Assembly (NCBI GenBank): GCA_036346225.1
Contig: JARFIW010001104.1
Span: 11,310,001 to 11,374,000, forward strand
Reading direction: 5' to 3'
DNA from: Platerodrilus igneus
Lineage: Eukaryota; Arthropoda; Insecta; Coleoptera; Lycidae
DNA length: 64,000 nt
The notes under the pieces are model-generated. The model did not search any database and was not told the origin of the DNA. It was given only the letters and a program-made list of their open reading frames with translations. Position numbers and translations under genes: made by a program. The stretch's first letter is position 1. The number at the start of each line of letters is the position of its first letter. Of this stretch, positions 1 to 11,565 are shown piece by piece.

Positions 1-160
1 ACTATCTCTAATAATCACTTTAGCTTAATATCGCGTTATCTTATCTAGTATCTCAAATAATAACCAAAGCTTAATACCGTTATCTTGTCCATTACCTTTG
101 AGGATAACAATTTAAGCTTAATATCGTTATCTTATCTCTTATCTTTAACAACAATTTGAG
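1..160. repeat. Tandem repeat, 46-47 bp unit
   Basis: The anchor AGCTTAATA recurs at 22, 68 and 115, each time followed by a TATCTTATCT-like stretch, giving a period of 46-47 bp with about three visible copies. The array runs off the left edge of the window, so its true length is unknown. No coding potential is seen. Confidence 0.7.
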
Positions 161-1400
161 ATCTTGTTTTATCTTTTTATCTTCCTAACGTGTGGTATCT
201 ATGACGACGTGGGAATTATTTTTCTTGAAATTTAAGTGAAAAAGCTAGCCTGATATAGAAATGTAATTTGTTAGGTTAGCCATATAAGGATTTAGTAGGG
301 TGGTACTTTTGGTAAATTTGTTGATTCACAACTATGTCATGGACAAGTTTTAAATGTGCATCATTAGAAAACCAAAGTACCAGTAACAAAATTTGCTAGA
401 GTATAGACTTAATGCACTCTGATGAACATTTTTAAATTTGGGCACTTCTTGCCAATAAAGAACAGTTTTGATGCAACACTCATGTGTGTTTGCACGTAAG
501 AACTTTTATGTTAGCTTTAGTTTAGATAGTGTAGGCGACTTGTCGCATTTGCTTTAATTTAAGTAGTGTTTCATGCTCCCCGACAAATTTGTGCTGTCGA
601 TCATCAGTGTAGTCAAAAAACAATGGGGCTACCTATTCCGTTTCCTGGTACTTCGGTAGACGTGTTATCGGTCAAAAAACCAGGTGGCGCCTTATATAAA
701 CATTTTGTAGGTTTTAAGTTAGGTTTTATGTAGGGTAGTTAGGATTTAGATTTTAAGCTGTTACTGTGCTAACAGACTTTTTCTTTTTTTTAGTTTTTTC
801 TTTTGTGGCTTTGTCGCGATTGTTACGTGCCAAAGTGGCCCTTAAACATGTTTTAGGTTGAGTTTGATGTGCGGAGGTTTCGCGCCATAATTTCAAAAGA
901 CGCGGCGCGCGGAATTTTAAAAGACTAGGCGCGTACTTCCGTTACGTCCCGGTGCGTTTGCGCAGATCGCGCGACGCTAGAGGGTTGGACGAATAACTTC
1001 GCGCCGACGTGTAAAAGACAAAAGAGTGGGGACTAGTTTCCGTGACGCTCTTAAACGTGGCTGTTTTGCCAGAATCTTCAAGGAGTGTGGACGCTTTGAG
1101 GTATCGTATCGTGCTTATCTTTACCTATGTAGATTTCCCTGTTGCTTGTCTTTTGTTTGTCGCTCCCTTACCATTTTCCCGTCATTCCCTACATAGGTAG
1201 GAAGAAATCCGAAGCCACCTAGGGCGAACCGTACTGCACGACCCGAGAATGAGCCGGAGACAGCACCGGAGCAAGCACCATCTTTAACCACCCCGGGAGC
1301 GGAGCCCTGATTGCTGGTTCGAACGCGTTGGAAGAGCGTCGGCTTTTTATCGCTAACGATTAATAAGTAATTTTTCCTTTTAATTCGAAAACAATCAATT
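161..1400. other. No gene recognised; CpG-rich block inside
   Basis: No convincing coding sequence is seen. From about 861 to 1330 the DNA is clearly richer in GC and CpG (many GCGCG, CGCGC and CGACG words) than the AT-rich surroundings. This could be a promoter-like CpG block or the 5' leader of the downstream LINE. Neither can be proved here. Confidence 0.4.
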
Positions 1401-1688
1401 GTGTGTGTCAAGTAATAATTGCTTCAACTTAACGCAAAATATCGTTTCACAGAGATAAAAATAAAAATAAAAAATTATTACTACAAAACAACAAAGTACA
1501 AGTGAATCCAGTGTACTGAGGGACATAATTTTACTTGTATAAAAAGTAAAAAGTGCTTTTTGAAAAATTAGTGCCTATTTGACATATGTCAGATTATTTA
1601 TACATGTGGAAAATTACCTTATAAACATTATCATCTACAAATTCTACAAATCTATTAACTAGTAATCAACTAAATTAAATTTTTTATT

Positions 1689-3128
1689 ATGGCTTACAAC
1701 TTTCTATGTATGGATAATTGCATTAAATCTTCCGGTTTTATATGCTGTCCTAAGAAGATTTCTAACAATTACATCTGCATTCAGTGCCATGGTATATACC
1801 ACAAAAGCTGCTTACATAGAGTTAAGTATAAAAAATTATTAAATAATAACCTTGTATTATGTGAAAACTGTATCTCATCATCAACCAACACCTTGACTTC
1901 TAATACTATTAATCATGATCATTCTAATCTTCAACAACTTACAAAGGACAACAATCAGCTTGAAAATTGCTTAGCGAAATTACGACAAGATCACAACTCT
2001 TTCATCCAGGATACATTAAAAAAAGAAGCTTACCTGAACCAAGAACTACATGATACCAAAATCAAAATTGCTACACTTCAAACTTTAGTAGATAATCTAA
2101 ATTCAAATTCACAAATGATTTCAGTTACTTCTCATTCAACTGCTACTCAAACTGACTTAGTTTTCGATTCTTTTTCCCCGGAACTTGTCACAGATATCAA
2201 TGTCGATACTAATATCAATACTTGCACTATAACAGATACTCAAGTTGCTACAGTAAATAATTCTCTTTCCCATAATTTGAATAATAAAACTAATAAAACT
2301 TTTTCCGATGAATGGTTTTCCATCTTATTTGGATACTCACCAATCTATACCAAAAGTTCTACTATCATAAACTCTACACCTACATCAGAAATCTCTCCAT
2401 CAGTATCTTCCTCCAAATATTTAGCATCAAAAATTTTATTCTTAAGTGATAGCCAAGGGCGTAATTGTGGTCATTTACTACATAATCTACTTAATAACAT
2501 ATACTTTAACACTACTGCCTTCATTAAACCTAATGCATTGTTTGAACAAGTTGTTACTAATATTGACCTATTATCTAAAGGTTTTTCAAATAAAGACTTT
2601 GTGATTATTTTTGCGGGGTCAAATAATGCCTTAATGAATAATACTATTAGCACACAATTTCTTACTACACTGAGAAACTGTCTGGCCCATACAAATGTTA
2701 TAATTATCCTTCCTCCTTTTTGGCATAATGCCTTTGATTACAACAACATTATTTTCCAGAACAATCTACTACTATACTCTATTTTCAAATCTTATGCAAC
2801 CTTTATAGATCCTTTAGAAATACTAACTAACATTAACTTTACCCAACATGGCTTACACATCAATCATTCTGGTAAATTACTACTCCTAAAAAAGATTAAT
2901 GCCTTGATCAACTCAATTCTTCTTACGAAAACCAAACATAAGTTTCCAACTCCACTAGTCCTCCCATTCTTAAATTCTAAAACAACCACAATACCACCCG
3001 TCGCATCTGCATCAATAACAATTCCTGTTTCATCTACTCCAAAAATTTCTAACCTAAACTTGAGTCATTCAGTTATTTCTAATATTCCTTATTCTAATAA
3101 TGATCACAATAATTCCTTTCGTTCCTAA
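1689..3128 (+). CDS. LINE ORF1 protein: PHD-like finger, coiled coil, SGNH/esterase-like region
   Basis: This 479-residue open frame is the first ORF of the CR1-like LINE. Residues 7-61 hold a Cys/His cluster (C30-x2-C33, H38, C41, C58-x2-C61) like a PHD/RING zinc fold. Residues about 80-140 are polar and heptad-like, suggesting a coiled coil for oligomerisation. From about 250 onward there is an SGNH-hydrolase-like region: an SDSQGRN block near 252, a GSNN block near 310 and a GLHINHSG block near 385, matching the Ser, Gly/Asn and terminal His blocks of that fold. CR1 ORF1 proteins with PHD and esterase domains are known and are thought to bind element RNA. The last 29 bases overlap the start of ORF2 in another frame. 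The first ATG is used, and no frameshift is seen. Confidence 0.75.
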   Translation: MAYNFLCMDNCIKSSGFICCPKKISNNYICIQCHGIYHKSCLHRVKYKKLLNNNLVLCENCISSSTNTLTSNTINHDHSNLQQLTKDNNQLENCLAKLRQDHNSFIQDTLKKEAYLNQELHDTKIKIATLQTLVDNLNSNSQMISVTSHSTATQTDLVFDSFSPELVTDINVDTNINTCTITDTQVATVNNSLSHNLNNKTNKTFSDEWFSILFGYSPIYTKSSTIINSTPTSEISPSVSSSKYLASKILFLSDSQGRNCGHLLHNLLNNIYFNTTAFIKPNALFEQVVTNIDLLSKGFSNKDFVIIFAGSNNALMNNTISTQFLTTLRNCLAHTNVIIILPPFWHNAFDYNNIIFQNNLLLYSIFKSYATFIDPLEILTNINFTQHGLHINHSGKLLLLKKINALINSILLTKTKHKFPTPLVLPFLNSKTTTIPPVASASITIPVSSTPKISNLNLSHSVISNIPYSNNDHNNSFRS

Positions 3129-6035
3129 TAAGACAATTATAAAATATCCTTATAAAAAAAAAGATAATATTATAAACAGTATTAATAAGGTTTCTCATAA
3201 AGTAAAGTATAAAATTAGATCAAGTAATTCTCCTGTTGAAATATCACAAATGTCTCTAGTATTATGTAATATCCAGTGTTTGCGAAACAAGGCTGACAGC
3301 TTATTTTTGGTTTTGGATGAATTACAACTTCCAACTATTATTTGTATAACTGAACATTGGCTAAAACCTAATGAGTATATCCTTTTACAAAACTATAGAC
3401 TAGCCAGTATATTCTATAGAGAACAGCACCAACATGGTGGTACTGCAATATACTGTAATAACACTCTGAATTTTCAAATAATTCTCAAATATAATCATTT
3501 AGCTGTAGAAATTCATTTTGAATTTTCACATATTTACATTAGTAAATTTAAACTTCACATTATATGCATTTATCGGTCTCCATTAGGAAATGCAGACATA
3601 TTCTTTAATTCATTTGAGCAATTACTCCAAAACATTACCATAAAAAATACCATTATAACAGGCGACTTCAACATAAACTTTAATAATTCTCTACACAAAG
3701 ATGTTACTCGTTTAGAACAACTTCTTCAGATGTTTAACTTAAAAATGCAAATAAAACAAGACACTAGAATCACGCCTACAACAAGTACACGGATTGATTA
3801 TATACTAACTAATATTAGCTCATCATTAATTTTAAACACTACTTTAATAAGTACTGACCTATCTGATCATGAAATGATTTATTGTAAATTAGGTTTCAAT
3901 ACAAATAGAATACATGGTTATCAGTACATGCGCTCATATAGTACAGAGAATCAAAATAAATTTGTCAATCTATGCAATATAATTAATATCAATTCTAAAC
4001 TTGACCTAAACTGTAAATTTGACTCATTTATAAGTAATATAACACACGCTTATGAAAAAGCATTTCCACACATAAAACGTAAGAAAATACAAAAAAATTG
4101 GCTAACTAATGGAATAAGAACATCGGCTCGAAACAAAAGAATTCTACATATTATTGTAAAACATTTCCCATACTGTAAATTTATTAGACAATATTATAGC
4201 AAATACAAAAATTTTTTTAAATCCACTATAAAATTAGCTAAATCATTATCTTTATCCAATCGTATAATAAATTCAAAAAACACATATAGAGAAACTTGGA
4301 AAATAATTAATGAAAAAATTAATAGTAAAATCACTCACAATAACGAAATACATATAGAAAACTGCTCAACCAAAAACATTGCTGATGAATTAAATTTCCA
4401 TTTCATAACTGCAACTACGAACCTTATAAAAAACAATTCTATAAACTCAATATTTTATAAAAATGAAAACATCAAGAGTAATCAAAATAGTTTTATGTTT
4501 TATCCAACTGATCATTTAGAAATTAGCTCGATAATTAAATCTTTAAAAAATAAGTATTCAACTGGTTATGATAACATTCCTGTTAAAGGATTACTAATTC
4601 TTCCACTTAATGTTTTAAAACAATTAGCTGAAATAATTAACGAATCCTTTGAATCGGGTGTATTTCAACAAGTCTTAAACATGCCATTGTAATACCAATA
4701 CATAAAGGAGGTACATATGAATTAAACAACTTTCGACCAATATCATTATTATCGACACTCTCTAAACTCATAGAAACATTAGTTAAGATACGTCTCTTAA
4801 ATTTTGTAAAAACATCAAATTATAAGCTCTAATCAGTTTGGTTTCTGTGCAAAAAAATCTACTACCGATGCAATGTATAACTTTCTTGAAAATATATACC
4901 AATCATTAAATCAAAAAGATACATTATTATTTGCATCTTTTGTTGATCTCACCAAAGCCTTTGATTGTGTTATACATAAAATCTTATTATATAAAATGGA
5001 AATGTATGGAATTGTGGAATTGCAAACAATTGGTTTTCCTCATATTTGAATGGTAGAACCCAAGCTGTTAAAATAATATCTCATCAGAAAATAAAACTAT
5101 CTACTAATTTAGAGCTGACAGTAGGAGTCCCACAAGGTTCAGTTTTAGGCCCTATCCTTTTTCTACTATATATCAATGATTTTCCATCTGCTATTACATT
5201 TGCAAATTGCACATTGTTTGCTGACGACATAAGTTTAAATTGGAAAACTTCTACAAAACAAAGTCTAAAAAATGAAATAATTTCTGACATTACTTCATAT
5301 CATGAATGGTGCATGATAAACAAAATTGCCATAAATTCTACAAAAACGTCTTACATGGTTTTCAAAAACAAGGATGCATTATATGACATTACTCATGAAC
5401 TAAATTTAAATGTAACTAAATCTACTAAATTTTTAGGTTTATCCTTAGACAGTAAATTAAATTGGACTGATCATATTTATATACTTACTAAAAAATTAAC
5501 ATCTGCATGCTATGCAATAAAAACTATAGCCAAAGAAGTCTCTTTTGAATGCTCCCTTAAAATATATTATGCATTTTTTGACTCTCGATTAAGGTATGGA
5601 ATTTCATTTTGGGGTGCTGCTTCAATTGAAAATACTAATTCATTATTTAAACTACAGAAGCACGCTAATTCGTATTATCGCCGAGCTCCTTATAATGCAC
5701 ACTGCAGACCATTATTTAAAAATTACAAATACTTACTTTTTATTCTTTGTAAATTTATGAAACACTTATTTTATTCTTCAAAAACAAACATAAATACACT
5801 ATTTCAAACAGCTTCCATTCACACAACACAAGACAATCTGATGATATATACAAAATTACTCCGATTTCTACCCTAATACAAAAATCTTTCATATATATAG
5901 CTCCAACTTTCTATAATAAACTACCAGAAAATATAAAATCACAAAAAACAATTTTAAAATTTTAACAAACCTTACTAGCCTTGTTACGTGAACGCTGTTA
6001 CTACAGTGTAAATGAATATTTACAAGATAAATTAT
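3100..6035 (+). pseudogene. LINE ORF2: APE endonuclease and reverse transcriptase, frameshifted
   Basis: The first 530 codons are open. They start with an APE-like endonuclease: NIQCLRNK, a catalytic TEH glutamate block, IYRSP, GDFNIN, and a terminal SDHEMIY block. The RT fingers follow. A stop at 4692 interrupts the palm; the motif IPIHKGG then continues in another frame, and FVDLTKAFDC lies near 4940. The frame shifts again before PQGSVLGPILF (about 5130) and the catalytic LFADD (about 5215). The C-terminal part runs to 5876 and then, after another shift, to about 6035 with PTFYNKLPENIKS. All key RT blocks are recognisable, so the breaks are recent decay or base-calling errors. In the family, ORF2 nicks target DNA and primes reverse transcription on it. 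Confidence 0.8.
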
Positions 6036-6550
6036 AATAAATAGAATATGTATATACACCTAAATTATTGAAGTTATTTCTTATTTCTTATAAACATACT
6101 TACATATGCAACCTGTCCTATACATTTTTATATATTATATAAAATATAGACATATTTTACTAGCATCATTTGTTGATTCAAATAAAATAAACTAAACTAC
6201 ATTAGTTCATAATATTAAATTGATGTTATACTAATATTATTATATTTAAGTTAATTAAGGATAATATATTGTTTTACTTACTACTACAATCTTTATCAAC
6301 AAAAATAGTTTGCTTTATTTATTATATCTACATATTTATATTTTTTACTATTCATATCTTAATTAATTAATTAATTAATCACCTCATTTAATTTATGTAC
6401 ACTTTTATAGAGACAAATTTGTAAATAACAAACTACCCTACTTTAGTTAATTTTATATTTTAACCTAAATGTAATTTTTATAGTATATTAATACTATGAT
6501 ATTTACCATCATTGGATGGGTACAAATAAAAATCTATCTATCTATCTATC
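6036..6550 (+). other. LINE 3' UTR ending in (TCTA)n
   Basis: This AT-rich stretch without coding potential follows ORF2. It ends in GGATGGGTACAAATAAAA and then about five copies of TCTA at 6532-6550. Short 3' microsatellites like this are the usual terminus of CR1-type elements and mark where reverse transcription starts. Confidence 0.65.
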
Positions 6551-6768
6551 ACCTTTAACTACCTCGACAGGGCCTCCGTAGCCTGATGGACTTGGAATAG
6601 AAGCCAACTTTAACCCAGAGGCATATTCATGTGAGTAATTGCTTTAGAATATATGGCCTGAACTTTATATATTTTTCCGATATTACGCAATATAAATTGT
6701 GCATTGGTGACGTCATTGGTAGTTGAGCGCGCCCAAAATCTGTATAAGATTAGCGCTACCAACGACCG

Positions 6769-7530
6769 ATGGTGTCTAGTAAACCCCGCTTCCGGTGTTG
6801 TATTTATCCAACTTTTGATTGTAATTACCGTTTTAAATGTAAGAAATGCGAATCTAATTATGCTACCTTACACGCTCCTCAGCGAGAAAGGTTTAAAAAT
6901 GACTTTTTTAAAATTACGGCTGTTGTTAAACAATTTATTTGCGATAATAGCACTGTTGATATTGTCGTTTCTCTAACAAGCAGTAATGACAGTGAACACA
7001 GTGGTCACAATGCCACAAAATTTCGACTTCCTGAATTGAATTTACCAACATTTGATAGGTCTCTAGACCAATGGTTATTTTTTAGCGATAGTTTTGTTTC
7101 AATCATCCACTCAAACACCAGCATTTCCAACGTCACTACATTTCATTACTTGTGCCTTCAACTGGTAGGAATTGCTGCAGACACAATTAAATCTTTACAA
7201 GTTTCAAACTCAAATTACACTATTGCTTGGAAATTGCTCGAAGAACGTTTTGAAATCAAGCAGCTGTTGGTCACTAGTCACATTAAGGCAATCTTTAATT
7301 TGCCGACCGTTACAAAGGAGTCTCACGAAGGCTTGAGAACACTTTTAGACGGTACACAAAAACACCTACATGCTTTGAATGTTCTCAAACGTCCTATTGA
7401 ACATTGGGACGACTTAATCATATACTTAATTACTAACAAATTCGACAATGCTACACGCCGTGCTTGGGAAGCGGAAAACAAAACTGGTGAGCTACCTGTC
7501 ACCTGGTCACTTGCCAAATACTTATATTAA
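6769..7530 (+). pseudogene. BEL/Pao Gag (DUF1759-like), truncated
   Basis: The frame carries the DUF1759 signature of BEL/Pao Gag: LPTFDRSLDQW near residue 95 followed by the helical region with TFHYL, WKLLEERF and a WDDLI block near the end. Gag forms the virus-like particle in this family. The reading ends where a deletion joins Gag to the protease region at about 7510. No zinc knuckle follows. The true Gag start is not certain, because the residues before the first clear match resemble no Gag leader that I know. Confidence 0.65.
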
Positions 7531-8610
7531 CCACACGTCATTAAACATACCCAAAAATATTAAACTTGCTGATCCAAACTTCAGTTACCCTGCTCCAGTA
7601 GACTTACTAATTGGTGCAGACACTTTTTGGGATTTATTAGGTATTGGACAAATCAAGCTTGGCAATAACGGACCTATTTTACAAAAAAGTAAACTTGGTT
7701 GTCTCATTTCAGGCAAAGTTTATACACAAAATTTTACTCACAACACATTGCAATGCTATCATTCTTCAAAGAATATTTCAGAAGCACAACTAACAAAATT
7801 TTGGTTGCTTGAAGAATATCCAATTTCCGACGAAGAATACTATTGTGAAAATCATTTCAAACGAAACACATCAATTAGCGATGAACGTCATTTTATTATA
7901 AAAATTCCAATTAAGGAACCCACACCTGAGTTAAGAGATTCCAAAACTATAGCAACTAGGTGCTTTCTTAACCTAGGACGAAAACTAGAGAAAAATCCAC
8001 AACTAAAACAACAGTACCATGATTTCATTAAGGAATACTTACAATTGAATCACATGCCACTTTGTAGTGATCAGCGAGACAATTATGGATTCTTTCTACC
8101 ACACCATTGCATCCTTAGAAACACTTCTACTACTACGAAATTATGCGTCGTATTTGATGGCTCTGCGAAGTCCACATCTGGATATTCACTGAACGATTTA
8201 ATGTTATGTTGGTTGGTCCTAATATTCAAGACAACTTATTTTTTATTTTATTTAGGTTCGGTAAACAAAACATGGTTTTAAGTGGGAATATTGTAAAAAT
8301 GTACCGACAGGTATTTATTCACGAGGAACAACGCCATTTGCAAAAATTCTATTGCTCTTCGATTCAAACAAGGAAATTCTTGCTTACAACCTTAACATGG
8401 TAACATACAGTACAGCCCCGGCGTCATTTTTAGCTATCAAATCACTTCACGAGGTTGCACACAAACACATACATGAAAATCTTAAGATTGCTTCACTTCA
8501 ATTATATTCCATGATTTTTATGTAGATGATCTTCTCACAGGAGGCGATACTGTTGAAGATGTCAAGCAAATAAAAACTGAAATTTCTACACTTATAAACT
8601 CCAATTATCC
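7531..8610 (+). pseudogene. BEL/Pao protease end and reverse transcriptase, frameshifted
   Basis: An open stretch to 8281 contains the end of the BEL protease (VDLLIGADTFWDLL), the linker FWLLEEYP and the start of RT with LCVVFDGSAK. After one frameshift the text resumes with NDLMLVGPNIQ-type residues up to 8403. A further shift leads to TAPASFLAIKSLHEVA and the catalytic FYVDDLLTGGD near 8520-8550, which contains an intervening stop. The RT catalytic Asp pair is still visible. RNase H is absent, because the sequence jumps to the integrase end at about 8615. Confidence 0.65.
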
Positions 8611-8611
8611 A

Positions 8612-8995
8612 TTGACACAAGATTCAAACAACATTAATCCTCTTACTCCTGGCCATTTCCTGATCGGCGAACCTTTGTGCACAATACCAGAGCTGAACTT
8701 GTCTCACTTAAACAAAAACCGGCTGTCAAGGTTTCAGAGAATGCAACAACTTACTCAACATTTTTGGTCCATATGGTCTAAAGAGTACATTTCGAATTTA
8801 CAACTACGTGTTAAATGGAAGGAAAATTTTGCGCAACTCTAAAAACTTGATGCACTAGTTATCATTAAAGAAGACAGCCTTCCACCCCTCAAATGGCGGG
8901 AAAATCGTTGAGCTTCATCACGGACCTGATGGAATAATCGCAGTGCAACCATCAAGACTACCACAGGCAATTCAAATGTCCGGTAGTGAAACTTT
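8612..8995 (+). pseudogene. BEL/Pao integrase C-terminus (DUF5641-like)
   Basis: The motif LTPGHFLIGEPL and the following FQRMQQLTQHFWSIWSKEY are the hallmark of the C-terminal domain that closes BEL/Pao polyproteins. After a stop at 8842 the text continues in decayed form with LPPLKWRENR and DGIIAVQPSR, which are the last conserved residues of the family. The integrase catalytic core (D,D-35-E) is missing. Confidence 0.65.
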
Positions 8996-9080
8996 GTGTA
9001 TTGTGCAATCAAAACTTTTAATGTGGTACTTATTTTCGTGTCTTTGACATACATAATTTTGTTCTTTTTTACAAACATCT

Positions 9081-9689
9081 ACACATTTAAGTGTTAGAAT
9101 ATTCTTACCAAAGTTTTGAACTTTATACCTTTATTGAAACTCTACGATGTTTCAAGTGCAAATCCGGCCCTGTACCTGAGTTCGTCGCTGCAACATCGAA
9201 GAATGCACCTAAAATTTTAAAACAAATACGTCCAGTGCTCTTGGGCCGTCAAGATGCATGTTCGGTTTCCGCAAATTTATCTTTTCAATAACTTGTATTT
9301 TACTTTCATTACCATTATATATATTTACAAATAAATGTGTGTACTTAACGTGAAATTCTCAAAAATTGCACAATCTACATACGTAACACTTGTTATTAAA
9401 TTTGTTCATAAGAATCGATTACTTTAAATAACTGCTATTGTGCTATCTTTTACCTTTTCATCTTTATTATTCTCCGGCAATGAATTATTTAATCTATCAA
9501 AAAAGTGTAAATTTAGTTTCAATTTTGGATTTATTAAAGTCAATATATTGTTCATTCTGATTTTATAAAAATTCTTCTAAAATCTCTGACAAGTCTTTAA
9601 TCGCTAAAACATCGTCCTTAAATTCAATCTGTTAGTCAAAATCATGGCCTCCCGTGTACCCAGTTTCGCCTAAATCCAAATCAATTGTC
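9081..9689. other. No gene recognised
   Basis: The stretch is AT-rich with only short open frames and no conserved motif. It may include the decayed 3' LTR of the BEL relic, but no matching 5' LTR was found to prove this. Confidence 0.4.
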
Positions 9690-9814
9690 TCCTAGTATTT
9701 CTTCGGCCCATTTTTCCATCCACCTTTGTACAATTCAGGTAATATTTTTGACACATGTGCTGTCAAACTGATTGTTAAAAAAATTTCACATCTATCCGCA
9801 TCTCTCTTTTCAAC

Positions 9815-10441
9815 GAACTTCGTTCGTTTATGAAATCGATTTGTCGTCCGTCTGTCTGTCCGTCCGAGGCCTTTCTAATGGTCGGACATCAATGTGTGAT
9901 ACATCAATCGATTCAGCTCGGTGTCCTGAGCTTAAGTTTTGATGTCAGTTGAAATCGGGCCACGGGGACGCCGTGCCCCCGCGATATTCCGTCGGGAAAA
10001 TTAAAATTTCAAATAGGTCCAAAATTAATGTGCGATACATATTTGGACTCCCTAACATAGCTGAGTCGAAATATGGTACCCCCACAAAATCTGACCACGG
10101 ATACCCGACCCCCGGGAATTAATTTTTATCAAAATTTCAAATAGGTCCAAAATTAATGTGCGATACATATTTAGAATCCTCTGAAAAACTGAATCGAAAT
10201 ATGATGCCCCTTATTTACACACACACACACACTACATACATACATACATACACACACACATATATAGCTTTTAAAATATTTATTCAATAAAATAAAATAT
10301 ATTAAAATGTCTCTTTTGTTGTTTATAAATTTTTGTATTTTATCTGAATACTTATAATTATCACAACATAATAATTTTAATTTCTTTAAATTGTTTTAAA
10401 GTAAGTCTACATTTGGAAGTTCGTTGCGACAATGCCTTGCA
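9815..10441. mobile_element. 627 bp insertion in the LINE, with 8 bp flanking repeat and internal 128 bp repeats
   Basis: The LINE match stops after CATCTCTCTTTT and resumes at CTTGTTTTGGTATAG. The octamer TTTTCAAC occurs at both edges (9807-9814 and 10442-10449), consistent with an 8 bp target duplication. Inside, the segment beginning AAATAGGTCCAAAATTAATG occurs twice, 128 bp apart (10011 and 10139). The left end contains the small palindrome ACGAACTTCGTTCGT. No coding sequence or clear terminal inverted repeat was found, so the class is unknown. Confidence 0.5.
10213..10266. repeat. CA / CATA / TA microsatellite
   Basis: Runs of (CA)n, then (CATA)n, then (CA)n and TATATA lie inside the inserted segment. 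Confidence 0.85.
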
Positions 10442-10897
10442 TTTTCAACTTGTTTTGGTATAGTGACTATGGTGTTATGCTTAAAAACTTTGGGTATCTC
10501 AGTTGTCTCATACATATAGCTTACAAGTTGGAAGATTCGTTCTGTTACTGCTTGTTCAGCGACTTTTAGAGTTTTTGCTTGCACCTTATCTATATCCGGT
10601 GTTTTATTATTTTTCAGACTGTTTAATGCTAATTCAAACTCATCTCTAAGTATAGGATATCCCAAGTCGTCCATTTTATGTCTGTTTGTTCTTCTAGTTC
10701 CTGTCCTGCATATAAATTTCTCATATATTTATGACATTTAACCACTTTTTCAACATTTTCTGTTATGATGTCTTCTTCCACACCCCTTACACTTTTGCTA
10801 TAGAGTTTTTATATCCCTAAAATTCATTCATTATAGGAATTGTATTAAGAATATTTAGAATAAATTAACTACAGATCCTGTAATTTTTTGGGCACTT

Positions 10898-11149
10898 TTG
10901 GAGAATAAAAGCTCTTCTTATGTGTTAGCTAATACTGTGTTTCTTGATGACCAGTTAGAAACTCAAGCTGAAGACATGTTCAGTGAATACTTCTTAACTG
11001 CATATTCCCAAAACGAAAACTTGTTAAATAAGAACAAAACATGTGATATAATCCAATACGTATATCCTTTCCTCAAATTACTAAAGCTATCATATGTAGC
11101 AAAATTTCCACAAGATCTGCAACGCAAATTACAATTTATACAGGTTTGA
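10898..11149 (+). pseudogene. LINE ORF2 linker fragment
   Basis: The residues SSSYVLANTVFLDDQ and AEDMFSEYFLTAYS resemble the stretch between endonuclease and RT of Jockey-type ORF2, where the uncut template-handling region lies. There is no start or stop of its own, and it is not expected to work alone. Confidence 0.45.
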
Positions 11150-11185
11150 CCGCAGTAGTAACATCAGTACTAAAGTTAAAGGTGG

Positions 11186-11439
11186 TTGTGTATTAGTATT
11201 GATAATAATCAATTAAAAACTATACAATTACTCTACACTTGTTCAACAGTCGAGTATCTATTTATTATGTGCACTGCAATTGGTGCGTGTTTCATCTTGT
11301 GTGTATTATATCTACCTCCTTCTTCTACTGTCAATTCTTATTTGAATTTTGTCATGCAATCGAGTCAATAAGGGATAAACATCTAGAACTACCTTTAATT
11401 ATATTTGGGGATTTCAATCTGCCATCAGCATCGGGTTAA
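11186..11439 (+). pseudogene. LINE APE-endonuclease fragment
   Basis: Two overlapping frames together give VCISIDNN..., VLYLPPSSTV and then LPLIIFGDFNLP, the end of an APE-type endonuclease with its GDFN block. A frameshift lies near 11365. The N-terminal catalytic Glu and the terminal SDH block are absent. Confidence 0.55.
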
Positions 11440-11565
11440 GCTGAGAAGGAGTTAGGTGATTTTCTCCACAATCTTAGTACAAATATATAGTATACCAAAT
11501 CAGCAGGGTGCTTTCTAGACTTATACATAAACCAGGACATTGTGAATAATTGCTATAATTGCTAT

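Larger units (their letters stand above)
1400..6550 (+). mobile_element. CR1-like non-LTR retrotransposon, two ORFs, 3' microsatellite tail
   Basis: The order is an ORF1 with a PHD-like cysteine cluster and an esterase-like region, an overlapping ORF2 with an APE-type endonuclease and reverse transcriptase, an AT-rich 3' UTR, and a short (TCTA)n terminus. This architecture is typical of the CR1 group (CR1, L2, Daphne and relatives). The 5' edge is not marked by a target duplication and is a guess. The 3' edge is set by the microsatellite. ORF1 is open, but ORF2 carries several frameshifts, so the copy is not autonomous as read. Confidence 0.75.
6551..9080 (+). mobile_element. BEL/Pao LTR retrotransposon relic, internally deleted
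   Basis: Three BEL/Pao pieces lie in the right order on one strand: a DUF1759-type Gag, the end of protease plus the RT palm, and a DUF5641-type integrase C-terminus. The zinc knuckles and protease active site between Gag and RT are missing, as are RNase H and most of integrase between RT and the C-terminus. LTRs were not found. Confidence 0.7.
9690..10845 (-). pseudogene. Endonuclease-RT LINE fragment (same family as the right end of the window)
   Basis: Read on the minus strand, 10845-10450 and 9809-9690 match the minus-strand LINE at about 63330-63830 almost word for word, for example CTTTGGGTATCTC, CATACATATA and ATTTTTGACA. The coding part from 10674 has a linker region (RDEFELALNSLKNNK, PDIDKVQAKTL) and the start of RT (FKHNTIVTIPK). 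It is one truncated copy, split by an insertion. Confidence 0.7.

Noticed and set aside
1121..1411. Minus-strand open frame of 96 codons in the CpG-rich block
   Set aside because: Its composition follows the local GC bias, there is no motif, and it lies where a LINE 5' leader could be.
9091..9291. Plus-strand 66-codon frame with a CFKCK block
   Set aside because: No second zinc-binding pair and no family match; likely chance in the BEL relic flank.
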